The translations under genes were made by a program, and so were the position numbers. Shown piece by piece: positions 52,848-61,335 of a stretch of DNA of 64,000 nt (its first letter is position 1; each line of letters starts with the position of its first letter). The stretch is from assembly GCA_965222315.1 (NCBI GenBank), contig OZ244951.1, positions 4,960,001-5,024,000 on the forward strand. The letters are read 5' to 3'. The notes under the pieces are model-generated. The model worked only from the letters and a program-made list of their open reading frames with translations, did no database searches and was not told the DNA's origin. This stretch comes from JACKII01 sp965222315. Lineage in GTDB: Bacteria > Pseudomonadota > Alphaproteobacteria > Bin95.

Positions 52848-53720
52848 ATGGCAAAACGCCTGACCAAGACCCAATTGGGGCAGTTCAGGAAAAATGGATA
52901 TCTGACGGCATTACGCTTGTTCGCCTACCGCGAGATCAAGCCCTTTCGGCGGGCGCTTGAGCATTATGAGGCCATGAATGGCAGCATTCCCCGGCGGCAG
53001 GTCTTGCTGCGGCTTTCCTGTTTCAAGCCACATCTGCTGTTCCCCTGGCTGGATTCCATTTGCCATCACCCCGCCATCCTCGACATGGCTGAGAGCATTA
53101 TCGGGCCGGATATCCTGATCTATGCCTCCGGCGTAGTGATCAAAAACGTCGGCGATGGCGCCTATACCCCATGGCACCAGCCCGCGGCTTTCACGTCATT
53201 TGCCGGGGGGACGCAGGTCCGGGTTCTGGTTGCCTTTTCAGACAGCAGCAAAGCAAGCGGTTGTGTCCGCGTGATCCCTGGGTCGCATGGAGCGGCCCGT
53301 AATCACGAAGCTGGGGCGGACGACCCGAAAGACCTGCGGTTCCGGCGGGAGCAGATCCGAGAGCAGATAGATGACAGCGAGGCGACGAACCTGTTGATGC
53401 AGGCCGGGGAGGTTGCCGTTCTGGATCATCAATTGGTCAACGCGTCCGGCCCAAACCGGTCGGATGACCGGCGCATTGACTACGAAATCATCTATGTGAC
53501 GCCGGACAGCCTGCCGCCAGAGACCACGGAAACGGCAACGCTTGCGCGCGGTGCGGACACTACGGGTGCATGGCTGCTCGAGCCGAGGCCGGCGGCGTCC
53601 GCAGATCCGTACGCCAAACCGTCCAAAGCCGCCATTGCCGCTCATGCAGCGGCGATGGCGGTGCGCTGGGAGAATTTTTTTGGGCCGGATGGTCCCGTGC
53701 TGCGGGTGACGGACCTATAA
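52848..53720 (+). CDS. Phytanoyl-CoA dioxygenase-like protein lacking canonical iron ligands
   Basis: A 290-residue PhyH-fold protein. The jelly-roll core shows TPWHQPAAFTSF (about 107-118), SGCVRVIPGSHGAARNH and VLDHQLVNASGPNRSDDRR. In active family members the first motif is HxD and the last carries a histidine before xSxPN. Here the aspartate is Pro112 and the distal histidine is Asn198, while the 2-oxoglutarate arginine region is kept. His110 and His194 remain, so altered metal binding is possible, but loss of standard Fe(II)/2OG catalysis is more likely. Single gene, divergent from the racemase. Confidence 0.8.
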   Translation: MAKRLTKTQLGQFRKNGYLTALRLFAYREIKPFRRALEHYEAMNGSIPRRQVLLRLSCFKPHLLFPWLDSICHHPAILDMAESIIGPDILIYASGVVIKNVGDGAYTPWHQPAAFTSFAGGTQVRVLVAFSDSSKASGCVRVIPGSHGAARNHEAGADDPKDLRFRREQIREQIDDSEATNLLMQAGEVAVLDHQLVNASGPNRSDDRRIDYEIIYVTPDSLPPETTETATLARGADTTGAWLLEPRPAASADPYAKPSKAAIAAHAAAMAVRWENFFGPDGPVLRVTDL

Positions 53721-53843
53721 AGCCAGAACCCGTACGCACCTATTAGAGTCGGTTGGGTTCTTGCCCCAACCATTTGCACGCAGCCGTCGGATATGAGCGG
53801 GAACTTCTACCGCCCGACGATCAACCGTCCCGTCGGCGGCGAG

Positions 53844-54128
53844 TCAGCCTTCCGCTGTGATCGGATCGATCATTTTCCTGATCGGCGTTACGACGGTCGC
53901 CGGAAAGCCGCTGCGTTCGGCATGTTCCTGGATCATTTGCTCATTGTCGGCGAGATAGATGCAGAAGGTCTTGTCACCCGCAACGTAGGAATGCTCCCAC
54001 TGGATGTTCTTTCCTTCTGCCTTCATCGCTGCGAGCACACCATTTGACGCAGTTGCAGCTTCCCGCAATTGGTCCCGCTCAAAAGTACCGACGTCTGGAA
54101 TAGCGCGTTCAATCACATATCTAGGCAT
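53844..54128 (-). CDS. DUF4242 domain protein
   Basis: 94 residues forming one ferredoxin-like alpha/beta domain: MPRYVIERAIPDVG at the start, IQWEHSYVAGDKTFCIYLADNEQMIQEHAE in the middle and PITAEG at the end. This is the DUF4242/nickel-binding-like family, with conserved His residues that may bind metal. Biological role is unknown. It stands alone between the PhyH-like gene and the ammonia-lyase gene on the minus strand; 90 bases upstream of the start are free. Confidence 0.85.
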   Translation of the reverse strand: MPRYVIERAIPDVGTFERDQLREAATASNGVLAAMKAEGKNIQWEHSYVAGDKTFCIYLADNEQMIQEHAERSGFPATVVTPIRKMIDPITAEG

Positions 54129-54218
54129 CGTTCACCCCAATCTGGATAATATCAGAGTTGCACCGGTTATTATTGTATCCATTTTTACTGAAGTTCGCAA
54201 TCAGGAAGAGCGAGCTAC

Positions 54219-55361
54219 CTAGGTTGAGCCAATAACGGTCTTGTATCCTTCGGGATCGGTTGGGCCTTCACTGCCAAGGATAAAAACCCGGCTCTCAGGC
54301 CCAAGCGCAAGCATTTCCCGCCCGGCGTCTGTCATCGAGCCAGCCAGCAACCCAGCAAGGCCCGCCACGGCGGACTCTCCGGCGGCGATGGACGGCGCAC
54401 CGTCGGCCAGCCAGCGCATGGCGTCCGCGGCGCGGGCGTCGCTGATCCAGCAGGAGGCCGTTGCGTGATGGCGCAACATCTGCCACGCCAGGGATGACGG
54501 CTCCCCGCAGTCCAGGCCAGCCTGAATTGTGCCTCGGCTGTCGACCGCGGTCCATGCATCCGCGGCGATGCTGCGGAACCAGCAGGCAGCCCCTTCGGCC
54601 TCACATACGACCAGTTTCATCGGATGTGCCAGTTGTTGAAAGCGCAGCGCTAGCGCGGCTGCCATACCGCCGACACCGGCTTGCAGGAACAGATGCGTCG
54701 GCGCTTGGGCTCTGATGGCGGTCCACTGCGCCACGGCTTCCTCCGCGATCAGGCCATAGCCCGCCATCACATCTTGCGGAATGCTCTCATAACCAGGATA
54801 GGAGGTGTCCGAAACGACAACCCAACCATGCTCATCCGCCTGCCGGGCGGCTTCTTTCAGGCCTTCGTCATAGCCGGAGACGGTGACGGTGCTCGCGCCG
54901 AAGCCCTCAATCGCCGCGCGGCGGGCAGGCGCCATCACCTGGGGCACGAACACCACGGCCTGGCAGCCATAGCGCTGGGCACCCCACGCGACGGAGCGGC
55001 CATGATTGCCGTCGGACGCGCAGCAAACCGTCAGGTCTTCGGGCTTATGCCCGGCGGCCTTCCATGTCTCGACCTGCCTGCCGACCGCGTACGCGCCACC
55101 CAACGCCTTGAAGCTCTCCAGGCCGAAGCGCGGGTTCTCGTCCTTGTAAAGCACCGCTGCTACGCCTGCCGCTTTTGCTGCCCATTTGAGCGAATGGAGG
55201 GGCGTCGGCGTGTAGCCCTGCCAGTCTCGGATAGCTTGGGCGGCAGCGTCGAAGTCCGCGGGCTGCATGCGGGCTGGCGCAGCGATGGGCTGTCCGTCCG
55301 CGTAATGGTTGCGGACGAGGCTGAACCCCTCGCCGGCTAGGGAGAGTGGTGGAACAGGCAC
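54219..55361 (-). CDS. Diaminopropionate ammonia-lyase
   Basis: A 380-residue fold-II PLP enzyme that converts 2,3-diaminopropionate to pyruvate and ammonia. The Schiff-base lysine is in RFGLESFKALGGAYAV (about residue 80), the phosphate cradle and substrate loop in CCASDGNHGRSVAWGAQRYG, and FLQAGVGGMAAALALRF supplies the glycine loop. These are characteristic of the YgeX-type family. It follows the ABC permease genes with a gap of 24 bases and is probably the last gene of the transport operon, which suggests that the imported compound releases diaminopropionate or a similar amino acid. Confidence 0.9.
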   Translation of the reverse strand: MPVPPLSLAGEGFSLVRNHYADGQPIAAPARMQPADFDAAAQAIRDWQGYTPTPLHSLKWAAKAAGVAAVLYKDENPRFGLESFKALGGAYAVGRQVETWKAAGHKPEDLTVCCASDGNHGRSVAWGAQRYGCQAVVFVPQVMAPARRAAIEGFGASTVTVSGYDEGLKEAARQADEHGWVVVSDTSYPGYESIPQDVMAGYGLIAEEAVAQWTAIRAQAPTHLFLQAGVGGMAAALALRFQQLAHPMKLVVCEAEGAACWFRSIAADAWTAVDSRGTIQAGLDCGEPSSLAWQMLRHHATASCWISDARAADAMRWLADGAPSIAAGESAVAGLAGLLAGSMTDAGREMLALGPESRVFILGSEGPTDPEGYKTVIGST

Positions 55362-55385
55362 GGTGTTTGCTCCTTGCCCGCCTGA

Positions 55386-56294
55386 CTAGCGCATCCGCTT
55401 TGCGATACGCGGGTCAAGGCTGTCGCGCAGGCCATCGCCCAGCACGTTCACCGCCAGCACGGTCACGGCCAGGAAGGCGCCGGGGAAGAAGATGATCCAG
55501 GGCGCAATCTGGAAGTAGGTCCGGCCTTCCGCCATGATATTGCCCCAGCTTGGGATTTCCGGCGGTGTGCCGGCGCCCAGGAAGGACAGAATGGCTTCGA
55601 ACACCACCGCCGATGCGAAGACATAAGTCGCCTGCACGATTAGCGGCGCAACCGCGTTGGGCAGCAGATGTTTCGCCATGATCCGGGGCAGGCTGACGCC
55701 GGAGACGACGGCGGCTTCAATATAGGGCATCTCCCGGAGTGTCAGGACGACCGAGCGCACCAGCCGCACCACCCGCGGCACCTCCGGGATGGTGATGGCA
55801 ATGATGACGTTGGTGATACTGGCGCCCGCCAGCGCCACCAGCGCGATGGCGACCAGGATGCCCGGAATGGCCATCAGGCCATCCATGATGCGCATGACGA
55901 TAGCGTCGAGCCAGCGCACATACCCGGCGATCAGACCGATGGTCAGGCCGACGATGGTGGCCACCGCGGCCACGCTCAGGCCGACGACCAGGGATATCTG
56001 CCCGCCATGGATGACGCGCGCGAACAAGTCACGGCCCAGGAAATCCGTACCGAACGGACCGACCGGCCCCAAGGGACTGTCGAAGCCCGGCGGCTTCAGG
56101 CGCACGATGGGATTGATGCGCAGCGGGTCCGGCGTGATCCAGTAGGCAAAAATCGCCAGCAGGCTCATCACTAACAGAATGACGAAGCCAACGACTGCAG
56201 TCGGGTGTTTGCGGATCAGGCGGCTGGAGCGTTTGGCCAGCGTCGGACGCGGTGGCAGACCGGCGCCCGCCTGGCTTTCGGTGATGGCCGTCAT
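55386..56294 (-). CDS. Peptide/nickel-type ABC permease, DppC family
   Basis: A 302-residue inner-membrane protein with an N-terminal cytoplasmic tail and about six helices. The family EAA-like loop contains VVSGVSLPRIMAKHLLPN (about 192-209), which contacts the ATPase. The first periplasmic loop reads RLKPPGFDSPLGPVGPFGTDFLGRDLFARV, usual for DppC/OppC. The start overlaps the stop of the partner permease gene by 1 base. It forms the heterodimeric channel with the DppB-type partner. Confidence 0.93.
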   Translation of the reverse strand: MTAITESQAGAGLPPRPTLAKRSSRLIRKHPTAVVGFVILLVMSLLAIFAYWITPDPLRINPIVRLKPPGFDSPLGPVGPFGTDFLGRDLFARVIHGGQISLVVGLSVAAVATIVGLTIGLIAGYVRWLDAIVMRIMDGLMAIPGILVAIALVALAGASITNVIIAITIPEVPRVVRLVRSVVLTLREMPYIEAAVVSGVSLPRIMAKHLLPNAVAPLIVQATYVFASAVVFEAILSFLGAGTPPEIPSWGNIMAEGRTYFQIAPWIIFFPGAFLAVTVLAVNVLGDGLRDSLDPRIAKRMR

Positions 56295-57235
56295 CAGTAG
56301 CGAATCCTTGGATCCAGGATCGTATAGGACAGGTCGATAATTAGGTTAACCAACACATAGATTCCGCTGAAAATTAGGATCACGCCCTGGATGATCGGGT
56401 AGTCGCGGCGCAGTACTGCGTCGATCGTAAGGCGGCCGAGCCCCGGAATATTGAACACGCTCTCGGTCACGACCACGCCGCCAATCAGCAGCGCCACGCC
56501 GACGCCGATGATGGTAACGATGGGAACCGAGGCGTTTTTGAGCGCATGCTTCATCAGCAGCGTCCGGTTACTGGCGCCCTTGGCGCGGGCGGTGCGGATA
56601 TAGTCCTCCTGCAGCACTTCCATCACGCTTGCGCGCGTCATGCGGGCGATCAGCGCCACGTATACCAAGCCCAGCGCCAATGTTGGCAGGGCGATGGAGG
56701 CGAGGAAAGGTCCGATACCTTCGCCAATCGGTTTGTAACCCTGCACCGGGAACCAGCCAAGGTTCAGGGAGAATACCCACATGAACACATAGCCGATGAC
56801 GAAGACCGGCACGCTGAAACCCATCACGGCGAACAACATCACCAGACGGTCAATCCACGTGTGCGCCTTCCAAGCCGCCAGCACACCCATGGGCACGGCG
56901 ACGATAATGGCAAAGATCGTGGTGCAGATGGCGAGCGCCAAGGTGGGCTCAAGCCGCTGCCCGATCAGCTTGGAGACCGGCAGATTTGAGAAAATAGAAA
57001 TCCCCAAATCACCGGAAAGAACGTTGCCGACCCATGTGAAAAACTGAATGTAGAGCGGCTTGTTCAGGCCGAGCTGCTCCCGGATACGCTCGATATCTTC
57101 CGGCCTGGCATAGTCGCCGGCGATGACGACCGCCGGGTCGCCAGGGGTCAGATAGAGCAGCAAAAACACAAAAATCGCGACCACTGCCATCACAGGAATG
57201 GTCGAGAGAATACGGCGGATGATGTAGGCGTACAT
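56294..57235 (-). CDS. Peptide/nickel-type ABC permease, DppB family
   Basis: A 313-residue inner-membrane protein with six helices. The N-terminal MYAYIIRRILSTIPVMAVV and YLTPGDPAVVI are typical of DppB/OppB, and the EAA loop reads YIRTARAKGASNRTLLMKHALKN (about 216-238). It is translationally coupled to the DppC-type gene downstream. Two strong hairpins separate it from the binding-protein gene. No ATP-binding subunit genes (DppD/DppF) are adjacent. Confidence 0.93.
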   Translation of the reverse strand: MYAYIIRRILSTIPVMAVVAIFVFLLLYLTPGDPAVVIAGDYARPEDIERIREQLGLNKPLYIQFFTWVGNVLSGDLGISIFSNLPVSKLIGQRLEPTLALAICTTIFAIIVAVPMGVLAAWKAHTWIDRLVMLFAVMGFSVPVFVIGYVFMWVFSLNLGWFPVQGYKPIGEGIGPFLASIALPTLALGLVYVALIARMTRASVMEVLQEDYIRTARAKGASNRTLLMKHALKNASVPIVTIIGVGVALLIGGVVVTESVFNIPGLGRLTIDAVLRRDYPIIQGVILIFSGIYVLVNLIIDLSYTILDPRIRY

Positions 57236-57267
57236 TCGTTAGCCTTGGGGAAGCGGGCGAAAAATTC

Positions 57268-57339
57268 CACCTTCCCGGACTTAATCCGGGAAGGTGCGAA
57301 AGCCGCGATGGGCGCCGCTCTTCGCAACGGCGCCCATCG
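57268..57339 (-). terminator. Two perfect hairpins between binding-protein and permease genes
   Basis: Hairpin A pairs CACCTTCCCGGA (57268-57279) exactly with 57285-57296 around a 5-base loop. Hairpin B pairs CGATGGGCGCCG (57306-57317) exactly with 57328-57339 around a 10-base loop. On the minus strand they lie directly after the stop of the binding-protein gene and about 33 bases before the permease start. Such structures commonly stop or protect most of the transcript and give excess binding protein over permease. Confidence 0.75.
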
Positions 57340-57347
57340 GCAGAGCC

Positions 57348-58931
57348 TTACTCCGGAATGTCGATATTCCAGAAGAACGGAACCGGCGAGACCAGCACGC
57401 CAGTCACGCCTTTGCGCCATGCCACCGGCTGGAACCACTGGCCATAGTTCACGTATGGCGTATTCGCGAACGCTTCGAGCTGGATTGCTTCGGCCAGCTC
57501 CTTTTTCTTGGCTGCGTCGGTTTCCCGCGCAAAGGAGTCGCGCAATTCTTCCATCTTCGCGCTGGTGGGCCAACCGAACCAGGCACGCTCAACACCACCG
57601 CCGGAGATGCCGATGTTTGCGATCGGCGACTGCACGTCAGCACCGGTCGAATAGGTGTGGAACACGTTCCAACCACCGTCCTCAACCGGTTTCTTCTCGG
57701 CCCGGCGGCTGGTCAGAGTCGACCAGTCCATGGCTTGGACTTCCACATCGAAGCCCATGTCGCGAAGCAACTGTGCCGTCACCAGCGACGCGCTATTCAG
57801 CACCGGAATATCGGTCGGCTGCATGAGCACAACTTTGTGGCCCACAACGCCTTCCTCTTCGAGCACCTCCTTGGCGCCTTCCAGATCGCCATTGAGGTAG
57901 GGTTCGCCGCCGGCTTCCGTACCAAATGGCGTGTCGCAGATCAGGAACGCCTTACAAGTCTTGTAAAGGGCCGGATCGCCAACCAGCGCTTGCAGGTAGG
58001 TTTCCTGTGGTACGGCCATTGCAACGGCCTGACGCACCCGCGGATTGTCAAATGGCGCATGCAGGTGGTTCAGCCGAAGCCAGCCCTGGGTGCCTAGCGG
58101 GTCGATCACATCAATGACGATGTTCTCTTGCGTCTTCATGATCGGAACCATGTCAACGGCAGGCGTTTCCCAAAGGTCGACTTCGCCGTTCTGAAGGGCA
58201 TTCATGGTGGTCGCGGGGTCGGGGATGTAGATCCATTCGACGCGGTCAACATTCACCACCTTGCCGCCGGCCGCAGCAGATGCCGGCTCATCACGCGGCA
58301 CGTAGTCTTCGTTCTTGACGTACACGACCTTGGAGCCCGGCACCCATTCGTCCTGCACGAACTTGAACGGGCCGGAGCCGACGATATCCGTCACCTGGGT
58401 AAAGGCGTCGGTCTTGGCGTGCTCTTCCTTCATCATGAAGGGGGTGTTGGAACTGATCTTGCCCAACGAGTCCAGCACAAGGCCATACGGCTCTTTCAGC
58501 TTCAGGGTGAAGGTCTTGTCATCCACGGCGGTCATGGCTTCGGTGAAGTCCATGAGCTTCTGGCCCATGCCGTCCCGCTTACCCCAGCGCTGGATCGACG
58601 GGATGATATCCGCGGTCGTGACCGGGTCGCCATCATGCCATTTCAGGCCGTCACGTAGGGTAAAGGTCCAGGTAAGTCCGTCATCGCTCAGCGAGTATTC
58701 GCCAATCATCTGCGGGTGGACTTCGCCGTCTGCATCCACTGCAAACAGCGTATCGTAGACCATATAACCGTGGTTGCGTGTGATGTAGGCCGTCGTCCAG
58801 ATCGGATCGACATTCTTCAAGTCGGCGTGCGGAACAACCCGCAAAACTTTCTCGGCACTGGCAGCGCTGAGCATCGCCGCAGCGACGGCGGCAATGCCGA
58901 TGCCCTTGGCCAAGGTTGGAAGCAGACGCAT
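57348..58931 (-). CDS. Extracellular solute-binding protein, peptide/opine type (SBP_bac_5)
   Basis: A 527-residue periplasmic protein with a signal peptide ending near AASA. The mature domain shows SBP_bac_5 features: LRVVPHADLKNVDPIW at the start, LTWTFTLRDGLKWHDGDPVTTADII (about 75-100) and the C-terminal LAEAIQLEAFANTPYVNYGQW. Start MRLLP is set by GGAGG about 9 bases upstream; 26 extra codons upstream are not signal-like. Lead gene of an operon with the two permeases and diaminopropionate ammonia-lyase, and divergent from an M81 metallopeptidase gene. Substrate is likely a small peptide or amino-acid derivative. Confidence 0.93.
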   Translation of the reverse strand: MRLLPTLAKGIGIAAVAAAMLSAASAEKVLRVVPHADLKNVDPIWTTAYITRNHGYMVYDTLFAVDADGEVHPQMIGEYSLSDDGLTWTFTLRDGLKWHDGDPVTTADIIPSIQRWGKRDGMGQKLMDFTEAMTAVDDKTFTLKLKEPYGLVLDSLGKISSNTPFMMKEEHAKTDAFTQVTDIVGSGPFKFVQDEWVPGSKVVYVKNEDYVPRDEPASAAAGGKVVNVDRVEWIYIPDPATTMNALQNGEVDLWETPAVDMVPIMKTQENIVIDVIDPLGTQGWLRLNHLHAPFDNPRVRQAVAMAVPQETYLQALVGDPALYKTCKAFLICDTPFGTEAGGEPYLNGDLEGAKEVLEEEGVVGHKVVLMQPTDIPVLNSASLVTAQLLRDMGFDVEVQAMDWSTLTSRRAEKKPVEDGGWNVFHTYSTGADVQSPIANIGISGGGVERAWFGWPTSAKMEELRDSFARETDAAKKKELAEAIQLEAFANTPYVNYGQWFQPVAWRKGVTGVLVSPVPFFWNIDIPE

Positions 58932-59284
58932 CTGAGAACCTCCGTTAAGTGTTTTTGTGCACCTGTGCGGGCGCATCGTTCTGACGTAAGCAAGTGCTGT
59001 GCCAACCAAGGCCGCAATCCTCGCGCCCGGCTATTACTCCCAAGTCGGAGCGCATCGGGTGATGGAAGCCTAGCGCGTTAAACAGGCAAAGGACCAGCCC
59101 GAATCGGAAATTGCCTACTATTGCATCATGCTGTCGTTGGCGCGTTGCTGCATGACGCCCGAAAGAACAAAAGCTAATGCACGGATAAAGCTGAGCGGGG
59201 ATCAGCAACTGGCTAGCGTGAGGGGGACGAATGGCGTTAGCCTTCGGCCCTTCATTCTCGCCCCTCCCAACTGGAGCTTTTTTC
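58932..59284. other. Divergent promoter region between transport operon and M81 gene
   Basis: About 350 bases without a gene. It must hold promoters for both the binding-protein operon (minus) and the metallopeptidase gene (plus). I see no convincing inverted operator or -10/-35 pair. GGAGC at 59270-59274 is the likely Shine-Dalgarno of the plus-strand gene. Confidence 0.5.
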
Positions 59285-60748
59285 ATGCGCGTCTTCATCG
59301 CCTGCCTCGGCACGGAAACCAACACCTTCTCCCCGCTGCCGACCGGGTGGGAGACCTTCGCCGATACCATGCTGTTCCGGGACGGGAACAAGGCGACGGA
59401 CCACGAGCCCATGCTGTTTTCGGAACCCCTGCATGTCTGGCGGCGGGAAGCGGAGAAGCGCGGCTGGGACGTGGTTGAAAGCATCGCCGCCTTCGCCCAG
59501 CCCGCCGGCGTCTGCGTCAAGGCTGTCTACGAAGGCTTGCGGGACGAAATGCTGCGCGATCTGGAAGCCGCCATGCCGGTCGATATCGCGCTGATCAACA
59601 TGCATGGCGCGATGGTGGCCGACGGTTACCTGGACTGCGAGGGCGACATGCTGTCGAAGGTCCGCGCCATCGTGGGGCCGGACAAGGTCGTCGGTGGGGA
59701 GCTTGACCTGCATTGCTCTGTCACGCCCGAGATGGTGGGCGCGGCGGACTGCCTGATCACTTTCAAGGAATACCCGCACGTCGATGCGCCGGACCGGGCG
59801 AAGGAACTGTTCGACATCTGCGCCCGCACCGCAGCGGGTGAGGTCAAGCCGGTCATGGCCCGCTACGACCTGCGCATGATCAACACCTGGCGGACGCCCT
59901 TCGAGCCGACGCGCAGCTTCGTCGATAAGCTGCAATCCCTGGAGGGCAAGGACGGCATCCTCTCCATTTCCTTTGCCCACGGCTTCCCCTGGGGCGACGT
60001 GCCGGAAGCATCTGCCAAGATCGTCGTTGTGGCCGACGGCGATGAGAGTAAGGCCGCCTCTCTGGCGGAAACGCTGGGCAAGGAAGTCTGGGACATGCGG
60101 GAGGCAACCGCGATGGTGCCCCAGGACATGAACGAAATCCTGGAGATCGCCGCGGGCCATAACAGCGGCCCTGTGGTCATCGCCGACACCAGCGACAATG
60201 CCGGCGGCGGCGCCCCTTCCGACGCGACTTTCCTATTGGGGGCTGCTCTGGACAAGGGCCTGACCAACATCGCGACCGGTCTCTACTGGGACCCGACCGC
60301 GGTGCGCTTCTGCGAGGAAGCGGGCGAAGGCGCGACGCTGGACCTGCGCATCGGCGGCAAGGTGGGCAAAGCGTCGGGCGTGGCGCTGGACCTGACCGTG
60401 ACGGTCAAGAAAATCCTGCACAACGCGGAGCAGACCTTCGGCACCTCCACCAATCCGTTGGGAACGGCGGTCTGGCTCCAGATGGAAGGCGACATCGACA
60501 TCGTCCTAAACACCCAGCGCACCCAGGTGTTTAATCCCAACGCCTTCACCAATCTCGGTATCGACCTCAGCAAAAAGCGCATGGTGTTCGTGAAGAGCAG
60601 CCAGCACTTCTATGCCGGCTTCAACCCGATCGCGGAGGCGGTGCTCTATTGCGCAACGCCCGGTGCCATTGCCCCCCACTACGGCCTGATCCCGTTCAAG
60701 GTGTTCGACAAGCCCTATTGGCCGAAGGTGGAGAACCCTTGGGCTTAG
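59285..60748 (+). CDS. M81 family metallopeptidase (MlrC-like)
   Basis: A 487-residue zinc-type hydrolase related to MlrC, which acts on microcystin-derived peptides. It begins RVFIACLGTETNTFSPLPTG, then DIALINMHGAMVADGYLDCEGDML and GGELDLHCSVTPEMV in the N-terminal DUF1485 domain. The C-terminal MlrC domain includes VVIADTSDNAGGGAPSDATFLL (about 299-320). Start ATG 59285 is chosen over an earlier frame start because GTETNTF is normally near the N-terminus. Divergent from the peptide ABC operon, with which it is often grouped, so peptide or amide breakdown is a reasonable guess. Confidence 0.92.
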   Translation: MRVFIACLGTETNTFSPLPTGWETFADTMLFRDGNKATDHEPMLFSEPLHVWRREAEKRGWDVVESIAAFAQPAGVCVKAVYEGLRDEMLRDLEAAMPVDIALINMHGAMVADGYLDCEGDMLSKVRAIVGPDKVVGGELDLHCSVTPEMVGAADCLITFKEYPHVDAPDRAKELFDICARTAAGEVKPVMARYDLRMINTWRTPFEPTRSFVDKLQSLEGKDGILSISFAHGFPWGDVPEASAKIVVVADGDESKAASLAETLGKEVWDMREATAMVPQDMNEILEIAAGHNSGPVVIADTSDNAGGGAPSDATFLLGAALDKGLTNIATGLYWDPTAVRFCEEAGEGATLDLRIGGKVGKASGVALDLTVTVKKILHNAEQTFGTSTNPLGTAVWLQMEGDIDIVLNTQRTQVFNPNAFTNLGIDLSKKRMVFVKSSQHFYAGFNPIAEAVLYCATPGAIAPHYGLIPFKVFDKPYWPKVENPWA

Positions 60749-60757
60749 GGGATCACC

Positions 60758-61321
60758 CTAATCCGCAAAGAACGGCGTTTCCGCCGAGCCGTCGGAGCCG
60801 TTCATGCGAATGTCCAGCCGGTAAACGCCGCCGCTTTCCGGCTGGGCCACCAGCAGGCCGCGGCGGGCTTCCGGAACCGCGCCCAGCACCGGACATTCGC
60901 TGTTGTCCTCGTCGCCGAAATAGATGCGGGTCACGATCCGCCGCATCAGGCCGGGTCCGAAAATGCCTAGCGCGGCGTGCGGCGCCTGCCAGGCATTGCG
61001 CCCGCCGGTGGCGTCGAACGGCACCGGGCCGGGCTTGATCGTCTGAAAGGTGAATGAGCCGTCGGGCGCGGTCACGCAGCGCCCGAAGCCGCGGAAAGGC
61101 GCGTCACGGTCTTTGGCATAGTTGCCGTCGGCATCTGCCTGCCACCATTCCACCAGGAAGTCGCGGCGGGCATTGCCCTCGCCGTCATAAAGCTTGCCCG
61201 TCACGGTGATCGCGGGACCATGCTGACCGCCATTGGTCAGGTCGTGCTCGTTCTCGCGCTTGAAGGCGTAGTTGTAGAACGGCCCCAGGGTCTGGGCCGC
61301 GCTCGGTACCAGTTTGGTCAT
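60758..61321 (-). CDS. pcaG: Protocatechuate 3,4-dioxygenase, alpha-subunit type
   Basis: 187 residues with the intradiol dioxygenase fold: SAAQTLGPFYNYAF at the start, ITVTGKLYDGEGNARRDFLVEWWQADADG in the middle and TRIYFGDEDNSECPVLGAV near the end. As in PcaG, the iron ligands come from the partner chain. It follows pcaH with a gap of 14 bases and ends 9 bases from the convergent M81 gene. Together the two chains open protocatechuate to beta-carboxymuconate; a related catechol is also possible. Confidence 0.88.
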   Translation of the reverse strand: MTKLVPSAAQTLGPFYNYAFKRENEHDLTNGGQHGPAITVTGKLYDGEGNARRDFLVEWWQADADGNYAKDRDAPFRGFGRCVTAPDGSFTFQTIKPGPVPFDATGGRNAWQAPHAALGIFGPGLMRRIVTRIYFGDEDNSECPVLGAVPEARRGLLVAQPESGGVYRLDIRMNGSDGSAETPFFAD

Positions 61322-61335
61322 TGCTAGGCGTCCTC

